Below, one piece after another: positions 24,507-32,801 of a DNA stretch of 47,750 nt. The stretch lies in the NCBI GenBank assembly GCA_022447025.1, contig JAKUUL010000004.1, positions 1 through 47,750 on the forward strand, written 5' to 3'. The DNA comes from SAR86 cluster bacterium. GTDB lineage: Bacteria > Pseudomonadota > Gammaproteobacteria > Magnimaribacterales > Magnimaribacteraceae. A model generated the notes under the pieces. The model was not told the origin of the DNA, searched no databases, and saw only the letters and a program-made list of their open reading frames with translations. Each line of letters begins with the position of its first letter. The first letter of the stretch is position 1. Both the position numbers and the translations under genes were made by a program.

Positions 24507-27469
24507 ACAATCTTTTTATCTAGATTTAATCCTTCATAAATTTTTTTAATATTATCTTTAAAGTCTACTCCCTTTTTAAAGACCTTGTCTTTAGTTGAGT
24601 CTAAAAAATTAATTTCAATATCTTCTTTCTTAATTTTTATTTCATTTACATTCTTTTCAGTAGCTATAAGTGTTAATTCTGACTCAAAAAATAATGCCTT
24701 TAGTTCTTTAGGAAATAAACCAAATCTATTTATCATTTCTATCTGAATATCTTTAAGTTCTTCTAAAGAGATGGCAGAAGAAATTCTGTTATACATTATT
24801 AGCCTTTGATTTATATCAGGAAGGTAGTCTTCAGGAATATATGTAGATGTATTTAAGTTAACCTCTATATCTTTTTCAAGTATGAATGATTCTATTTCTC
24901 CTTTCTGTATTTGATTGGTTGCTCTATTAACCAATCTTAAATATAAATCTATCCCAATAGATTCCATTATCCCGCTTTGATTTTCTCCTAATATTTCTCC
25001 TGCCCCTCTAGCTTCAAGGTCTTTTAAAGATAATAAAAACCCTGCAGATAATGAATCAGAGTCTTTCAAAGCTTTTAATCTTTTATCAGCTTTCTTTCTT
25101 TTTAATATTCGGTTAGATTTAAGAAAATAAGCGTAAGCTTGTTTTTTTCCTCTTCCTACTCTTCCTCTTAGTTGATGTAACTGCGACAAACCTAATCTGT
25201 CAGCTTCTTCAACTATCAGTGTATTTGCATTAGCTATATCTAAGCCACTTTCAATAATTGTTGAGCAAACTAATATATTTATTTGTCCATTTTGAAAAAG
25301 TAACATTTTTTCTTCAATTTCTGATCCTTTTAACTTCCCATGTATAAAATCTACATTATGAGAAGGAAATAAATCTTCTATTCTGGTTTTTCTATCTTGT
25401 ATAAGACGCAAATCATTGCATAAGTAATAGACTTGTCCGTTTCTAAGGAGCTCTCTTTGAATACTCTCTTTTATAAGATGTTCGTTAAATGGATAAATAA
25501 AGGTTCTTACAGATAACCTATTTTCAGGAGCTGTAGCAATAATTGATAAGTCTTTTAGCTCAGCTAAAGCAAAATTTAATGATCTTGGAATAGGGGTAGC
25601 AGATAAATAGAGGATATTTACATCTTCCTTTAATTTTTTTATTTTCTCTTTTTGCCTAACACCAAATCGATGTTCTTCATCTATTATGAGCAAACCTAAA
25701 CGCTGAAATTCTATTGATCCTTGCAGTAATGCATGCGTACCTATAATTATGTCAATATGACCATCTTTTAAATGGGAAAGAATTTCTTTTCTTTTTCTTA
25801 CAGTAATATCTCTACTAAGTTTCTGAATATTTATAGGGGAATTAGAAAATCTTTTTAAGAAACTTTCATAATGCTGTTGGGCTAAAACAGTTGTTGGTAC
25901 CAATATACATGTCTGAGAATTATTAAAGGCTGAAATGAAAGATGCTCTCATGGCTACTTCTGTTTTTCCAAAACCTACCTCACCACAAACTAATCTATCC
26001 ATTGGTATAGAGTCTTGAAGATCCTTTTCTATTTCTAAAATAGTATTTTTTTGATCTTGAGTTTCTATGAACTGGAATTCTCTGCAAAATTCAAAATATT
26101 CATTTTTTGGGATCTGGTATTTTTTTCCTTTTCTTAAATTTCTTTTTGCCTGTGTCTTTAAAAGCTCAGCAGCAGTATCGAATGTCTTTTTAATGGCTAA
26201 TGTTTTTTTTCTTTCCCATTTTTTTGAACCTAATTCGTCTATGTTAATTTCCTCAGGTCCAAAATATTTAGAGACTAAGTGCATAGAATCAATTGGAACA
26301 AAGACTTTGCTATTATTTCTGTATTCAATTTCTAAACATTCATTACTTGTACTTTTAGTTTTAATATTTTTTAAGCCTTTAAAAATTCCTATCCCATGGA
26401 ACAAATGGACTACACGATCATCAATTTCAGGTATTTGATGGTTATATTCTTTTTTGGGTTGAATAGATTTGATCTTTGCTTTGGTAATTTTTTTGCTATT
26501 AAAATCTTTAAAGGTAATGTTAGTTACTTCTCGATCTTTTAAAAAACTTTTAAACTCATTCTTAGTTAAAAATAACTCGCTAGGCTTAAGTAAGGGTCTT
26601 GTTATGTCATACCTGTATTCCTCATACCTTTCATTAATTAATAATTCATAATCTTTTATCTCCTTTAAGACGTTTTTATCTAATAAAACAGTATCGAATT
26701 TATCTAAGTAGTTAATTACACTAGTTTTTCCAAGAAAAAATAATGGTAGGTAGATCTCAGAACCTTCTTCAGCTTTACCCTTTGCAATAGATTTAAAGAC
26801 ATCGCTATCTTCTTCATAAGTATCAAAACAATTTCGCCAATTTTTTTTAAATAGATTTATACCCTTTTGATTAAGAGCATATTCGTAAGGAGGTATAGCA
26901 GAGAAAGAATTTATTTTTTGTGTTGTAATTTGAGAAGTTGGATCAAAAGTCCTTAGAGATTCAATTTTAGACTCATTGATTTCAATTCTTATAGGCTCAT
27001 CATATCCAGTTGCATAGATATCTATAATGGATCCCCTAAGAGCGAACTCACCAACTTCTTTTACTATATCTTTTCTTTCATAACCTGAGTTTTGAAGTCC
27101 AGAAATAAGGTTTTTTCTATCTATATTTTTATTTGTTTCTAGCAACTCAAAGGGTAATAAATGAGCTTTATCAGGACAAGGACTCATCAAAGCTTGTATT
27201 GAAATAATCAAGATATTGGTTTTATCTGCAAGTAATCCAGAAAGAGCTTGCATCCTAAGATTTTTAATATGCTTTGAGGGAGAAAAAAAGTCATATGGCA
27301 ATGTTTCTGTATGAGGAAATAGACTAACTTTAGGATGTCTTTTTTCCAGTTCTTGGTAAGTTGATTCAGCTAATAAGGGATTCGAAGTTATTATTACTTT
27401 TTGATCCTTTTGATTAGCCCAGGAGAACAATTGTTCTTGAAAACTATTATTTCTATTAATCTTAGACAT
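24503..27469 (-). CDS. mfd: Transcription-repair coupling factor Mfd (shortened)
   Basis: Removes stalled RNA polymerase at lesions and recruits UvrA. The 988-residue product is shorter than E. coli Mfd (1148). UvrB-like N-terminal domains are recognisable (FPHTETLPYDFFSP; GEFALRGSIIDIY near 140-152). The polymerase-interacting domain starts at DDRVVHLFHGIGIFKGL near residue 351. The RecG-like motor has VCGEVGFGKTEVAMRA (Walker A), DEEHRFGVRQKEK, LSATPIPRSLN and QLRGRVGRGKKQAYAYF. The C-terminal TRCF domain (EDYLPDINQRLIMYNRI) is present but about 25 residues short. About 120 residues between the N-terminal module and the RID, equal to domain D3, are missing. It overlaps csiV by 4 bases. Confidence 0.95.
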   Translation of the reverse strand: MSKINRNNSFQEQLFSWANQKDQKVIITSNPLLAESTYQELEKRHPKVSLFPHTETLPYDFFSPSKHIKNLRMQALSGLLADKTNILIISIQALMSPCPDKAHLLPFELLETNKNIDRKNLISGLQNSGYERKDIVKEVGEFALRGSIIDIYATGYDEPIRIEINESKIESLRTFDPTSQITTQKINSFSAIPPYEYALNQKGINLFKKNWRNCFDTYEEDSDVFKSIAKGKAEEGSEIYLPLFFLGKTSVINYLDKFDTVLLDKNVLKEIKDYELLINERYEEYRYDITRPLLKPSELFLTKNEFKSFLKDREVTNITFKDFNSKKITKAKIKSIQPKKEYNHQIPEIDDRVVHLFHGIGIFKGLKNIKTKSTSNECLEIEYRNNSKVFVPIDSMHLVSKYFGPEEINIDELGSKKWERKKTLAIKKTFDTAAELLKTQAKRNLRKGKKYQIPKNEYFEFCREFQFIETQDQKNTILEIEKDLQDSIPMDRLVCGEVGFGKTEVAMRASFISAFNNSQTCILVPTTVLAQQHYESFLKRFSNSPINIQKLSRDITVRKRKEILSHLKDGHIDIIIGTHALLQGSIEFQRLGLLIIDEEHRFGVRQKEKIKKLKEDVNILYLSATPIPRSLNFALAELKDLSIIATAPENRLSVRTFIYPFNEHLIKESIQRELLRNGQVYYLCNDLRLIQDRKTRIEDLFPSHNVDFIHGKLKGSEIEEKMLLFQNGQINILVCSTIIESGLDIANANTLIVEEADRLGLSQLHQLRGRVGRGKKQAYAYFLKSNRILKRKKADKRLKALKDSDSLSAGFLLSLKDLEARGAGEILGENQSGIMESIGIDLYLRLVNRATNQIQKGEIESFILEKDIEVNLNTSTYIPEDYLPDINQRLIMYNRISSAISLEELKDIQIEMINRFGLFPKELKALFFESELTLIATEKNVNEIKIKKEDIEINFLDSTKDKVFKKGVDFKDNIKKIYEGLNLDKKIV

Positions 27470-27490
27470 TGCTACAAAAAAGCTTATATA

Positions 27491-27518
27491 TTTAGACCTG
27501 TAAACGTAAGTGTATAAT
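27491..27518 (+). promoter_or_regulatory. Putative sigma-70 promoter of the acyl-CoA dehydrogenase operon
   Basis: TTTAGA (27491-27496, four of six) and a perfect TATAAT (27513-27518) are separated by 16 bases, in the 78-base gap between divergent mfd and the first acyl-CoA dehydrogenase. The leader would be about 23 nt. Confidence 0.55.
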
Positions 27519-27547
27519 ACGGCCTTATTTTAGACTGAGTGTAAATT

Positions 27548-28738
27548 ATGGATTTAACATTTTCTAAGGAAGATTTAGATTTTCAAGCAGAAGTAAGAGA
27601 TTTTCTGACTTCTGAGTATCCTCTTGCGATAAAAGAGAAGCAAGATAAGAGACTGCCTTTAGAAAAAGAAGATATTATTTCTTGGCAAAAGATTTTAGCT
27701 TCCAAAGGTTGGTTTGCTATAAATTGGCCAAAGGAGTATGGAGGGGCAGGCTTAACTCCTACTCAAATATATATTTTACAAACTGAATTAGCTGGAGCTA
27801 ATACACCGATTCTTATACCTTTTGGGGTTAATATGTGCGGTCCAGTTATTTATACCTTTGGTACCGAAGAACAAAAGAAAAAATATCTTCCTGGAATTCT
27901 TAATAGTGACACTTGGTGGTGCCAAGGATACTCTGAACCCGGTTCAGGATCAGATCTTGCTTCCTTGCAAACAAAAGCAGAACTTAAAGGAGATAACTAC
28001 TTAGTTAATGGTACTAAGACTTGGACTACTTTAGCGCAACACGCAGATTGGGTTTTTTGTTTAGTTAGAACTGAAACAACAGATATAAAGCAAGAAGGTA
28101 TTAGTTTTCTTTTAATTGACATGAAATCAAAAGGCATTGAAGTTAAACCAATAATTACTATTGATGGTGCTCATGAGGTAAACATGATCTATTTTGATGA
28201 TGTTGAGGTTCCTGCTAATAATCTTATTGGAGAAGAAGGGGAGGGATGGAATATTGCTAAGTTCCTTCTAATGCATGAAAGAACTGGTATAGCAGGGATA
28301 GCTGCATTAAAAAGAGAACTAAAAAGATTAAAGGAAATATCTTCTGATCTTATAGTAGGAGAAGCTAGTCTCTTAGATGATGCTAATTTTAGAAATAAAA
28401 TTGAAGCAGCAGAAATAGAGCTAACAGCAACTGAGTTTACTGAACTAAGAACTTTGTCACAAATATCTTCGGGTGGAGCACCTGGACCTGAGTCATCAAT
28501 ATTAAAAATTAAAGGTACTGAACTTCAGCAAAGTATTTCTGAACTCTTTATAGAAATGCTTGGTTATTATGCGCATCCATTTTTAACGGAAGCAGAATTA
28601 GGCTCTAATGCATCTATAGGCCCAGACTATGCTGGGTCAGCAATGCCACATTATTTAAACTTCAGAAAGGTATCAATTTACGGTGGAAGTAATGAGATAC
28701 AGCGAAATGTAATTTCAAAAGCAATATTAGGGTTATAA
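27548..28738 (+). CDS. Acyl-CoA dehydrogenase, large-subunit type of a heteromeric pair
   Basis: FAD enzyme that introduces the 2,3-double bond in an acyl-CoA and passes electrons to ETF. The 396-residue product has the three-domain ACAD fold: WQKILASKGWFAINWPKEYGG near 46-65, the FAD/substrate motif QGYSEPGSGSDLASL (126-140), VNGTKTWTT, and a C-terminal SIYGGSNEIQRNVI. At the MCAD-type catalytic position (YEGT) it has YGGS (Gly379), but Glu244 in LLMHERTGIAG lies where isovaleryl- and long-chain enzymes keep their base. It resembles PimC/FadE-type partners that pair with a second ACAD. The stop is followed after 2 bases by that second gene. Confidence 0.88.
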   Translation: MDLTFSKEDLDFQAEVRDFLTSEYPLAIKEKQDKRLPLEKEDIISWQKILASKGWFAINWPKEYGGAGLTPTQIYILQTELAGANTPILIPFGVNMCGPVIYTFGTEEQKKKYLPGILNSDTWWCQGYSEPGSGSDLASLQTKAELKGDNYLVNGTKTWTTLAQHADWVFCLVRTETTDIKQEGISFLLIDMKSKGIEVKPIITIDGAHEVNMIYFDDVEVPANNLIGEEGEGWNIAKFLLMHERTGIAGIAALKRELKRLKEISSDLIVGEASLLDDANFRNKIEAAEIELTATEFTELRTLSQISSGGAPGPESSILKIKGTELQQSISELFIEMLGYYAHPFLTEAELGSNASIGPDYAGSAMPHYLNFRKVSIYGGSNEIQRNVISKAILGL

Positions 28739-28740
28739 AT

Positions 28741-29868
28741 ATGGATTTTAATTTTAACGAAGAACAAACATTGATTCAGGGACAAGTTGCTCAATTTATA
28801 CAAAGAGATTATGAATGGGAAAAAAGGCAAAATCTTGTTTCTTCAGAACTAGGTTACAGTGAAGAAAACTGGAAGACTTTTGCAGAGCTTGGTTGGTTGG
28901 GTATATCCTTAAGTGAAGCATCAGGTGGATTTGGTGGAACAGCACTTGAATCAATGATCATTATGGAAGAGTTTGGTAAAGGTCTTGTAGTAGAGCCTTT
29001 TCTAGAAACTATAATTTTGTGTTCAGCTCTAATTGATTCATGTGGAACAGACGAACAAAAAAGTGAAATATTAGATCAAGTAATAGCCGGTAATATGCAT
29101 TTAGCTTTAGGATTTACAGAACCTCAAAGTAGATTTAATTTAGCAGATGTTACAACTGAAGCTAAATTAAAAGATGGAAACTATATAGTAAATGGATTTA
29201 AGTCAGTTGTAATGAATGGACCCAATGCCAATAAAATAATTATTTCTACTAGAACAACTGGAAAACAAACTGATAAGGATGGAATAACCTTACTGGTTAT
29301 TGATGTTAACCAAGATGGTGTTTCATTAAGAAACTATCCCACAGTAGATGGAAGAAGGGCGTCAGAGTTAACCTTAGAGAATGTTACAGTTTCATCAAGC
29401 TACCTTTTAGGTAGCGAAGATCAGGGTTTCCAACTATTAGAAGATGCAATTGATAATGCTACCTTAGGTATATGTGCGGAAGCCGTTGGTGCAATGGAAG
29501 TGCTCTATAAGACAACAGTGGAATATACTAAGACCAGAGAGCAATTTGGTCAGCCCATAGGAAAGTTTCAAGTACTACAGCATCGTATGGTAGATATGTT
29601 CATGGAATATGAACAAAGCAAATCTCTTTTGTATATGGCAACCATTAAAAATGTTGAAGGATCTCAAGATGCAAAGAAATCAATTTCTGGTTTAAAGTAT
29701 CAAGTAGGAAAAGCAGCAAAATTTATTGGCCAACAGTCTGTTCAACTTCATGGCGGAATGGGTGTAACAGATGAACTAAATGTAGGTCATTTCTTCAAAA
29801 GATTAACAACAATAATTTCAATATTTGGCAATACTGATTATCATTTAAAAAGATACTCTCAACTATAA
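28741..29868 (+). CDS. Acyl-CoA dehydrogenase, small-subunit type of a heteromeric pair
   Basis: The 375-residue product has ACAD domains with GWLGISLSEASGGFGGTALE near 51-70, GFTEPQSRFNLADV (124-137), VNGFKSVVMNGP, and TKTREQFGQPIGKFQVLQHRMVDM near 263-282 for FAD and dimer contacts. Both known positions of the catalytic Glu appear empty: the C-terminal motif is IFGNTDYHLKR (Gly363 where YEGT has Glu), and the helix-G segment is AIDNATLGICAEAVG. It is therefore probably catalytically dependent on the preceding gene, as in alpha2beta2 enzymes such as PimC-PimD or the mycobacterial sterol side-chain ACADs. It could act on a bulky or dicarboxylic acyl chain; the substrate is unknown. Confidence 0.86.
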   Translation: MDFNFNEEQTLIQGQVAQFIQRDYEWEKRQNLVSSELGYSEENWKTFAELGWLGISLSEASGGFGGTALESMIIMEEFGKGLVVEPFLETIILCSALIDSCGTDEQKSEILDQVIAGNMHLALGFTEPQSRFNLADVTTEAKLKDGNYIVNGFKSVVMNGPNANKIIISTRTTGKQTDKDGITLLVIDVNQDGVSLRNYPTVDGRRASELTLENVTVSSSYLLGSEDQGFQLLEDAIDNATLGICAEAVGAMEVLYKTTVEYTKTREQFGQPIGKFQVLQHRMVDMFMEYEQSKSLLYMATIKNVEGSQDAKKSISGLKYQVGKAAKFIGQQSVQLHGGMGVTDELNVGHFFKRLTTIISIFGNTDYHLKRYSQL

Positions 29869-29877
29869 CTAGGAAAT

Positions 29878-31353
29878 ATGGCTTCTGATCAACCAGATAA
29901 AAGAAAAAGATCTAATCTTCCGTTAGATACTTTTGGTGATTTTCAGTACCGACAAGCATTAGCAGAAGAAATGCTTCCTATGATAGGTCGTCTATATCGG
30001 AACAATGTTCATCTTATGCTTTACGGGAAACTTCTAGTTAACCTTTCAGTTTCTGAGATTATGCAAGCTCACAGGTTTGTTAGAGAGGCAGAAAAAAATG
30101 AGTTAAGTGAATTTGAAACTTACCAAGTTATAACTTTTCTAAGTTCTTTAGAACTAGGGCCATCTGAAGTAGATATTGGAATCATCGCTGCAGCTTATCT
30201 ATTCGACGATAAGAAGATAACAATGGAAGAATTTGTTGGGGACTCTGTAAAAGATTTAGTAGGAAAAAAAGGTTCAGTTTTAGAAGATGCCCAGGATGTT
30301 GTTTTGTATGGTTTTGGAAGGATAGGAAGGTTATTGGCCAGACTTTTAGTTGAAGATTCTGGGGGAGGTGATAACTTAAGATTAAGAGCAATTGTGGTTA
30401 GAAAATCTGGTAAAGAAGATCTAATAAAAAGAGCAAATTTATTAAGAACTGATTCAGTACATGGTCCCTTTAAAGGAACTGTCAGAGTAGACGAAAAGGA
30501 TGAACAGTTAATAGTTAATGGAAGTGAAGTAAAAATTATTTATGCTAATAAACCAGACTCTATTGATTATGCAAGCTATGGAATTAACAAAGCTTTATTG
30601 ATAGATAATACTGGCGTTTGGAGAGATAAAAAAAGTTTAGACAAACATTTAAATTGCAATGGGATTGATAAGGTTCTTTTAACAGCACCAGTAAAAGGTA
30701 AACTAAAAAATATCGTTCATGGTATTAATAATGAAACCGTAAGTACTAAGGATGATATCTTAGGTGCGGCCTCATGTACTACAAATGCCATAGTCCCAGT
30801 TCTTAAAGTTTTAAATGATGAATATGGAATAATTTCTGGGCATATAGAAACTGTACATGCTTATACAAACGATCAAAATTTGTTAGATAATTTTCATGAA
30901 AAATCTAGAAGAGGTAGAAGTGCTGCATTGAATCTGGTAATAACTGAGACAGGAGCAGGTAAAGCAGTAGGTCAGATATTACCTGAACTGGAAGGAAAAT
31001 TAACTGCTAATGCAATAAGAGTTCCTACACCTAATGTTTCTTTAGCCATTATGAAACTTAATTTAGAAAAATCTATGGATGCTACTGAATTAAATGATTT
31101 TTTAAGGCAAACAGCCTTTCACTCAAAATATAAAGACCAAATAGATTTTACTAATTCAAATGAAATTGTTTCATCTGACTTCGTAGGTAATAGATATGCA
31201 GGAATTATTGATTCTGCTGCCACCATCTGTAACGAAAATCATGCAATACTTTATGTTTGGTACGATAATGAATTTGGTTATACAGTACAGCTACTTGGTT
31301 TAGCAAAAGAGATGGTCGGACTAACCTATAAAAGGTACCCTGAATATCAATAA
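29878..31353 (+). CDS. gap: Glyceraldehyde-3-phosphate dehydrogenase with N-terminal extension
   Basis: Interconverts glyceraldehyde-3-phosphate and 1,3-bisphosphoglycerate with NAD(P). Residues 142-491 are a full GAPDH: VLYGFGRIGRLLARLL (142-157), ASCTTNA with nucleophile Cys300, VHAYTNDQNLLDN, SAALNLVITETGAGKAVGQILPEL, and WYDNEFGYTVQLLGLAKEM. Residues 1-140 are an extra, mostly helical domain not found in standard 330-residue GAPDHs; Pseudomonas has a similarly long enzyme next to mfd and nqr. It lies 9 bases after the acyl-CoA dehydrogenase pair, perhaps one transcript. The direction (gluconeogenic or glycolytic) cannot be read; gluconeogenesis would match fatty-acid use. Confidence 0.92.
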   Translation: MASDQPDKRKRSNLPLDTFGDFQYRQALAEEMLPMIGRLYRNNVHLMLYGKLLVNLSVSEIMQAHRFVREAEKNELSEFETYQVITFLSSLELGPSEVDIGIIAAAYLFDDKKITMEEFVGDSVKDLVGKKGSVLEDAQDVVLYGFGRIGRLLARLLVEDSGGGDNLRLRAIVVRKSGKEDLIKRANLLRTDSVHGPFKGTVRVDEKDEQLIVNGSEVKIIYANKPDSIDYASYGINKALLIDNTGVWRDKKSLDKHLNCNGIDKVLLTAPVKGKLKNIVHGINNETVSTKDDILGAASCTTNAIVPVLKVLNDEYGIISGHIETVHAYTNDQNLLDNFHEKSRRGRSAALNLVITETGAGKAVGQILPELEGKLTANAIRVPTPNVSLAIMKLNLEKSMDATELNDFLRQTAFHSKYKDQIDFTNSNEIVSSDFVGNRYAGIIDSAATICNENHAILYVWYDNEFGYTVQLLGLAKEMVGLTYKRYPEYQ

Positions 31354-31359
31354 TCTAAC

Positions 31360-31388
31360 TAGTAAATAAATCTCTTCAACACTATAAT
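31360..31388 (+). promoter_or_regulatory. Putative sigma-70 promoter of the nqr operon
   Basis: A perfect TATAAT (31383-31388) lies in the 92-base gap between gap and nqrA. At 17 bases upstream TAGTAA (31360-31365) matches only three of six -35 bases, so an activator might help. Predicted leader is about 50 nt and ends in a GAGGGG only a base or so from the nqrA ATG. Confidence 0.5.
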
Positions 31389-31445
31389 ACGCGCGAATTT
31401 TACTGCTCCTTAAATACTTAGTTCACCTCAAAAAAAAGAGAGGGG

Positions 31446-32798
31446 ATGCAAAAAATAAGAAACGGTTTAGATATTCCAATCTCTGGTTCGCCTGAACACA
31501 AGATCACTGACTTCAAAAAACCAAGATCTGTAGCACTGGTTGGTGCTGATTACCATGGTTTAAAACCTTCCATGCTTGTTAAAGAAGGAGATCGTGTAAA
31601 GATAGGACAACCTTTATTTGAAGATAAAAAGAACAAAGGAGTTCTTTTTACTTCTCCAGGAGGAGGAGTAATAGAGTCTGTGAATAGAGGTGATAAAAGA
31701 GCATTACAGTCTGTAGTTATCGAAATAGATGATAGTGAAGAAGAAGAGTCTTTCATTGATATCAAAACTGAAGATTTATCTAATCATAATGCATCTTCAA
31801 TAAGAGAAAACTTAATTAAATCTGGTTTGTGGACCTCTTTTAGAACTAGACCTTTTAGCAAAATACCAAACATTAATTCTGACCCTAAATCTATATTCAT
31901 TAATTGTATGGATACAAACCCTTTAGCAATGGATCCAGAGATAATTATTAATAATAACGCTGATTCTTTTAAGTTAGGTTTAAAGGCAATAAAACTTTTA
32001 TCTGAATGCCCCATGCACCTATGCGTAAAAGATAAAACTAATTTAGACTTTGAGTTAGAAGAAAATATTTATAGCCATGCTTTTGATGGACCACATCCCT
32101 CTGGTTTAACAGGAACCCATATGCATTTCATTTCTCCTGCGAGCTTAAATAATATTAACTGGTCAATTTGCTATTCCGATGTAATTTCAATAGGCACTTT
32201 TTTTAAAGAAGGGAAGATACCTACAAAAAAACATGTATGCTTTTCAGGTCCCAAAATAGAAAACCCAAGAATTATTTCTACTCGAATAGGGGCTTGTATT
32301 GATGAGATCTGTGCTGGCGAACTAAGTCATTCAGAAAACCGTGTTGTAAGTGGATCTCTAATTAACGGAAGGGAGTCAATAGGACCCTATGCATATATAG
32401 GACGATACCATAATCAAATCTGTGCAATAGAAGAACCAAATTCGTCCGATAGAGAATTGTTTGACTGGGCCTTGCTAGGAACAAAAAGATATTCAAAGTT
32501 AGGAATCTTTATATCTTCACTATTTAAAAATAAAAAATTTGATATAAAAGCAAGAATGTATGGTCCGGACAGAGCTATTCTCCCGGTGGGAGTTTATGAA
32601 GAAGTTTTTCCTTTAAATTTACTTATTTCTTTATTACTAAGAGAGTTGGCAATTGGAGATACCGAGCAACTCCAATCTTTGGGTGTGTTAGAACTAGACG
32701 AGGAAGATCTAGCTCTTTGTAGTTTTGTTTGTCCATCTAAGTATGATTTTGGGTATTTACTAAGAGAACGACTAACCACAATAGAGGTTGAGGGTTGA
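31446..32798 (+). CDS. nqrA: Na+-NQR subunit A
   Basis: Peripheral cytoplasmic subunit of the Na+-translocating NADH:quinone reductase. The 450-residue product opens RNGLDIPISGSPEH, the NqrA family start, and has SVALVGADYHGLKPSMLVKEGDRVKIGQPLFEDKK (biotinyl-lipoyl-like fold), FTSPGGGVIESVNRGDKRALQSV, GPHPSGLTGTHMHFISPA and a C-terminal CSFVCPSKYDFG. No cofactor is bound in this subunit in Vibrio; it contributes to quinone binding. The purine-rich GAGGGG before the ATG leaves very little Shine-Dalgarno spacing. It is followed by nqrB after 3 bases. Confidence 0.96.
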   Translation: MQKIRNGLDIPISGSPEHKITDFKKPRSVALVGADYHGLKPSMLVKEGDRVKIGQPLFEDKKNKGVLFTSPGGGVIESVNRGDKRALQSVVIEIDDSEEEESFIDIKTEDLSNHNASSIRENLIKSGLWTSFRTRPFSKIPNINSDPKSIFINCMDTNPLAMDPEIIINNNADSFKLGLKAIKLLSECPMHLCVKDKTNLDFELEENIYSHAFDGPHPSGLTGTHMHFISPASLNNINWSICYSDVISIGTFFKEGKIPTKKHVCFSGPKIENPRIISTRIGACIDEICAGELSHSENRVVSGSLINGRESIGPYAYIGRYHNQICAIEEPNSSDRELFDWALLGTKRYSKLGIFISSLFKNKKFDIKARMYGPDRAILPVGVYEEVFPLNLLISLLLRELAIGDTEQLQSLGVLELDEEDLALCSFVCPSKYDFGYLLRERLTTIEVEG

Positions 32799-32801
32799 AT
32801 T

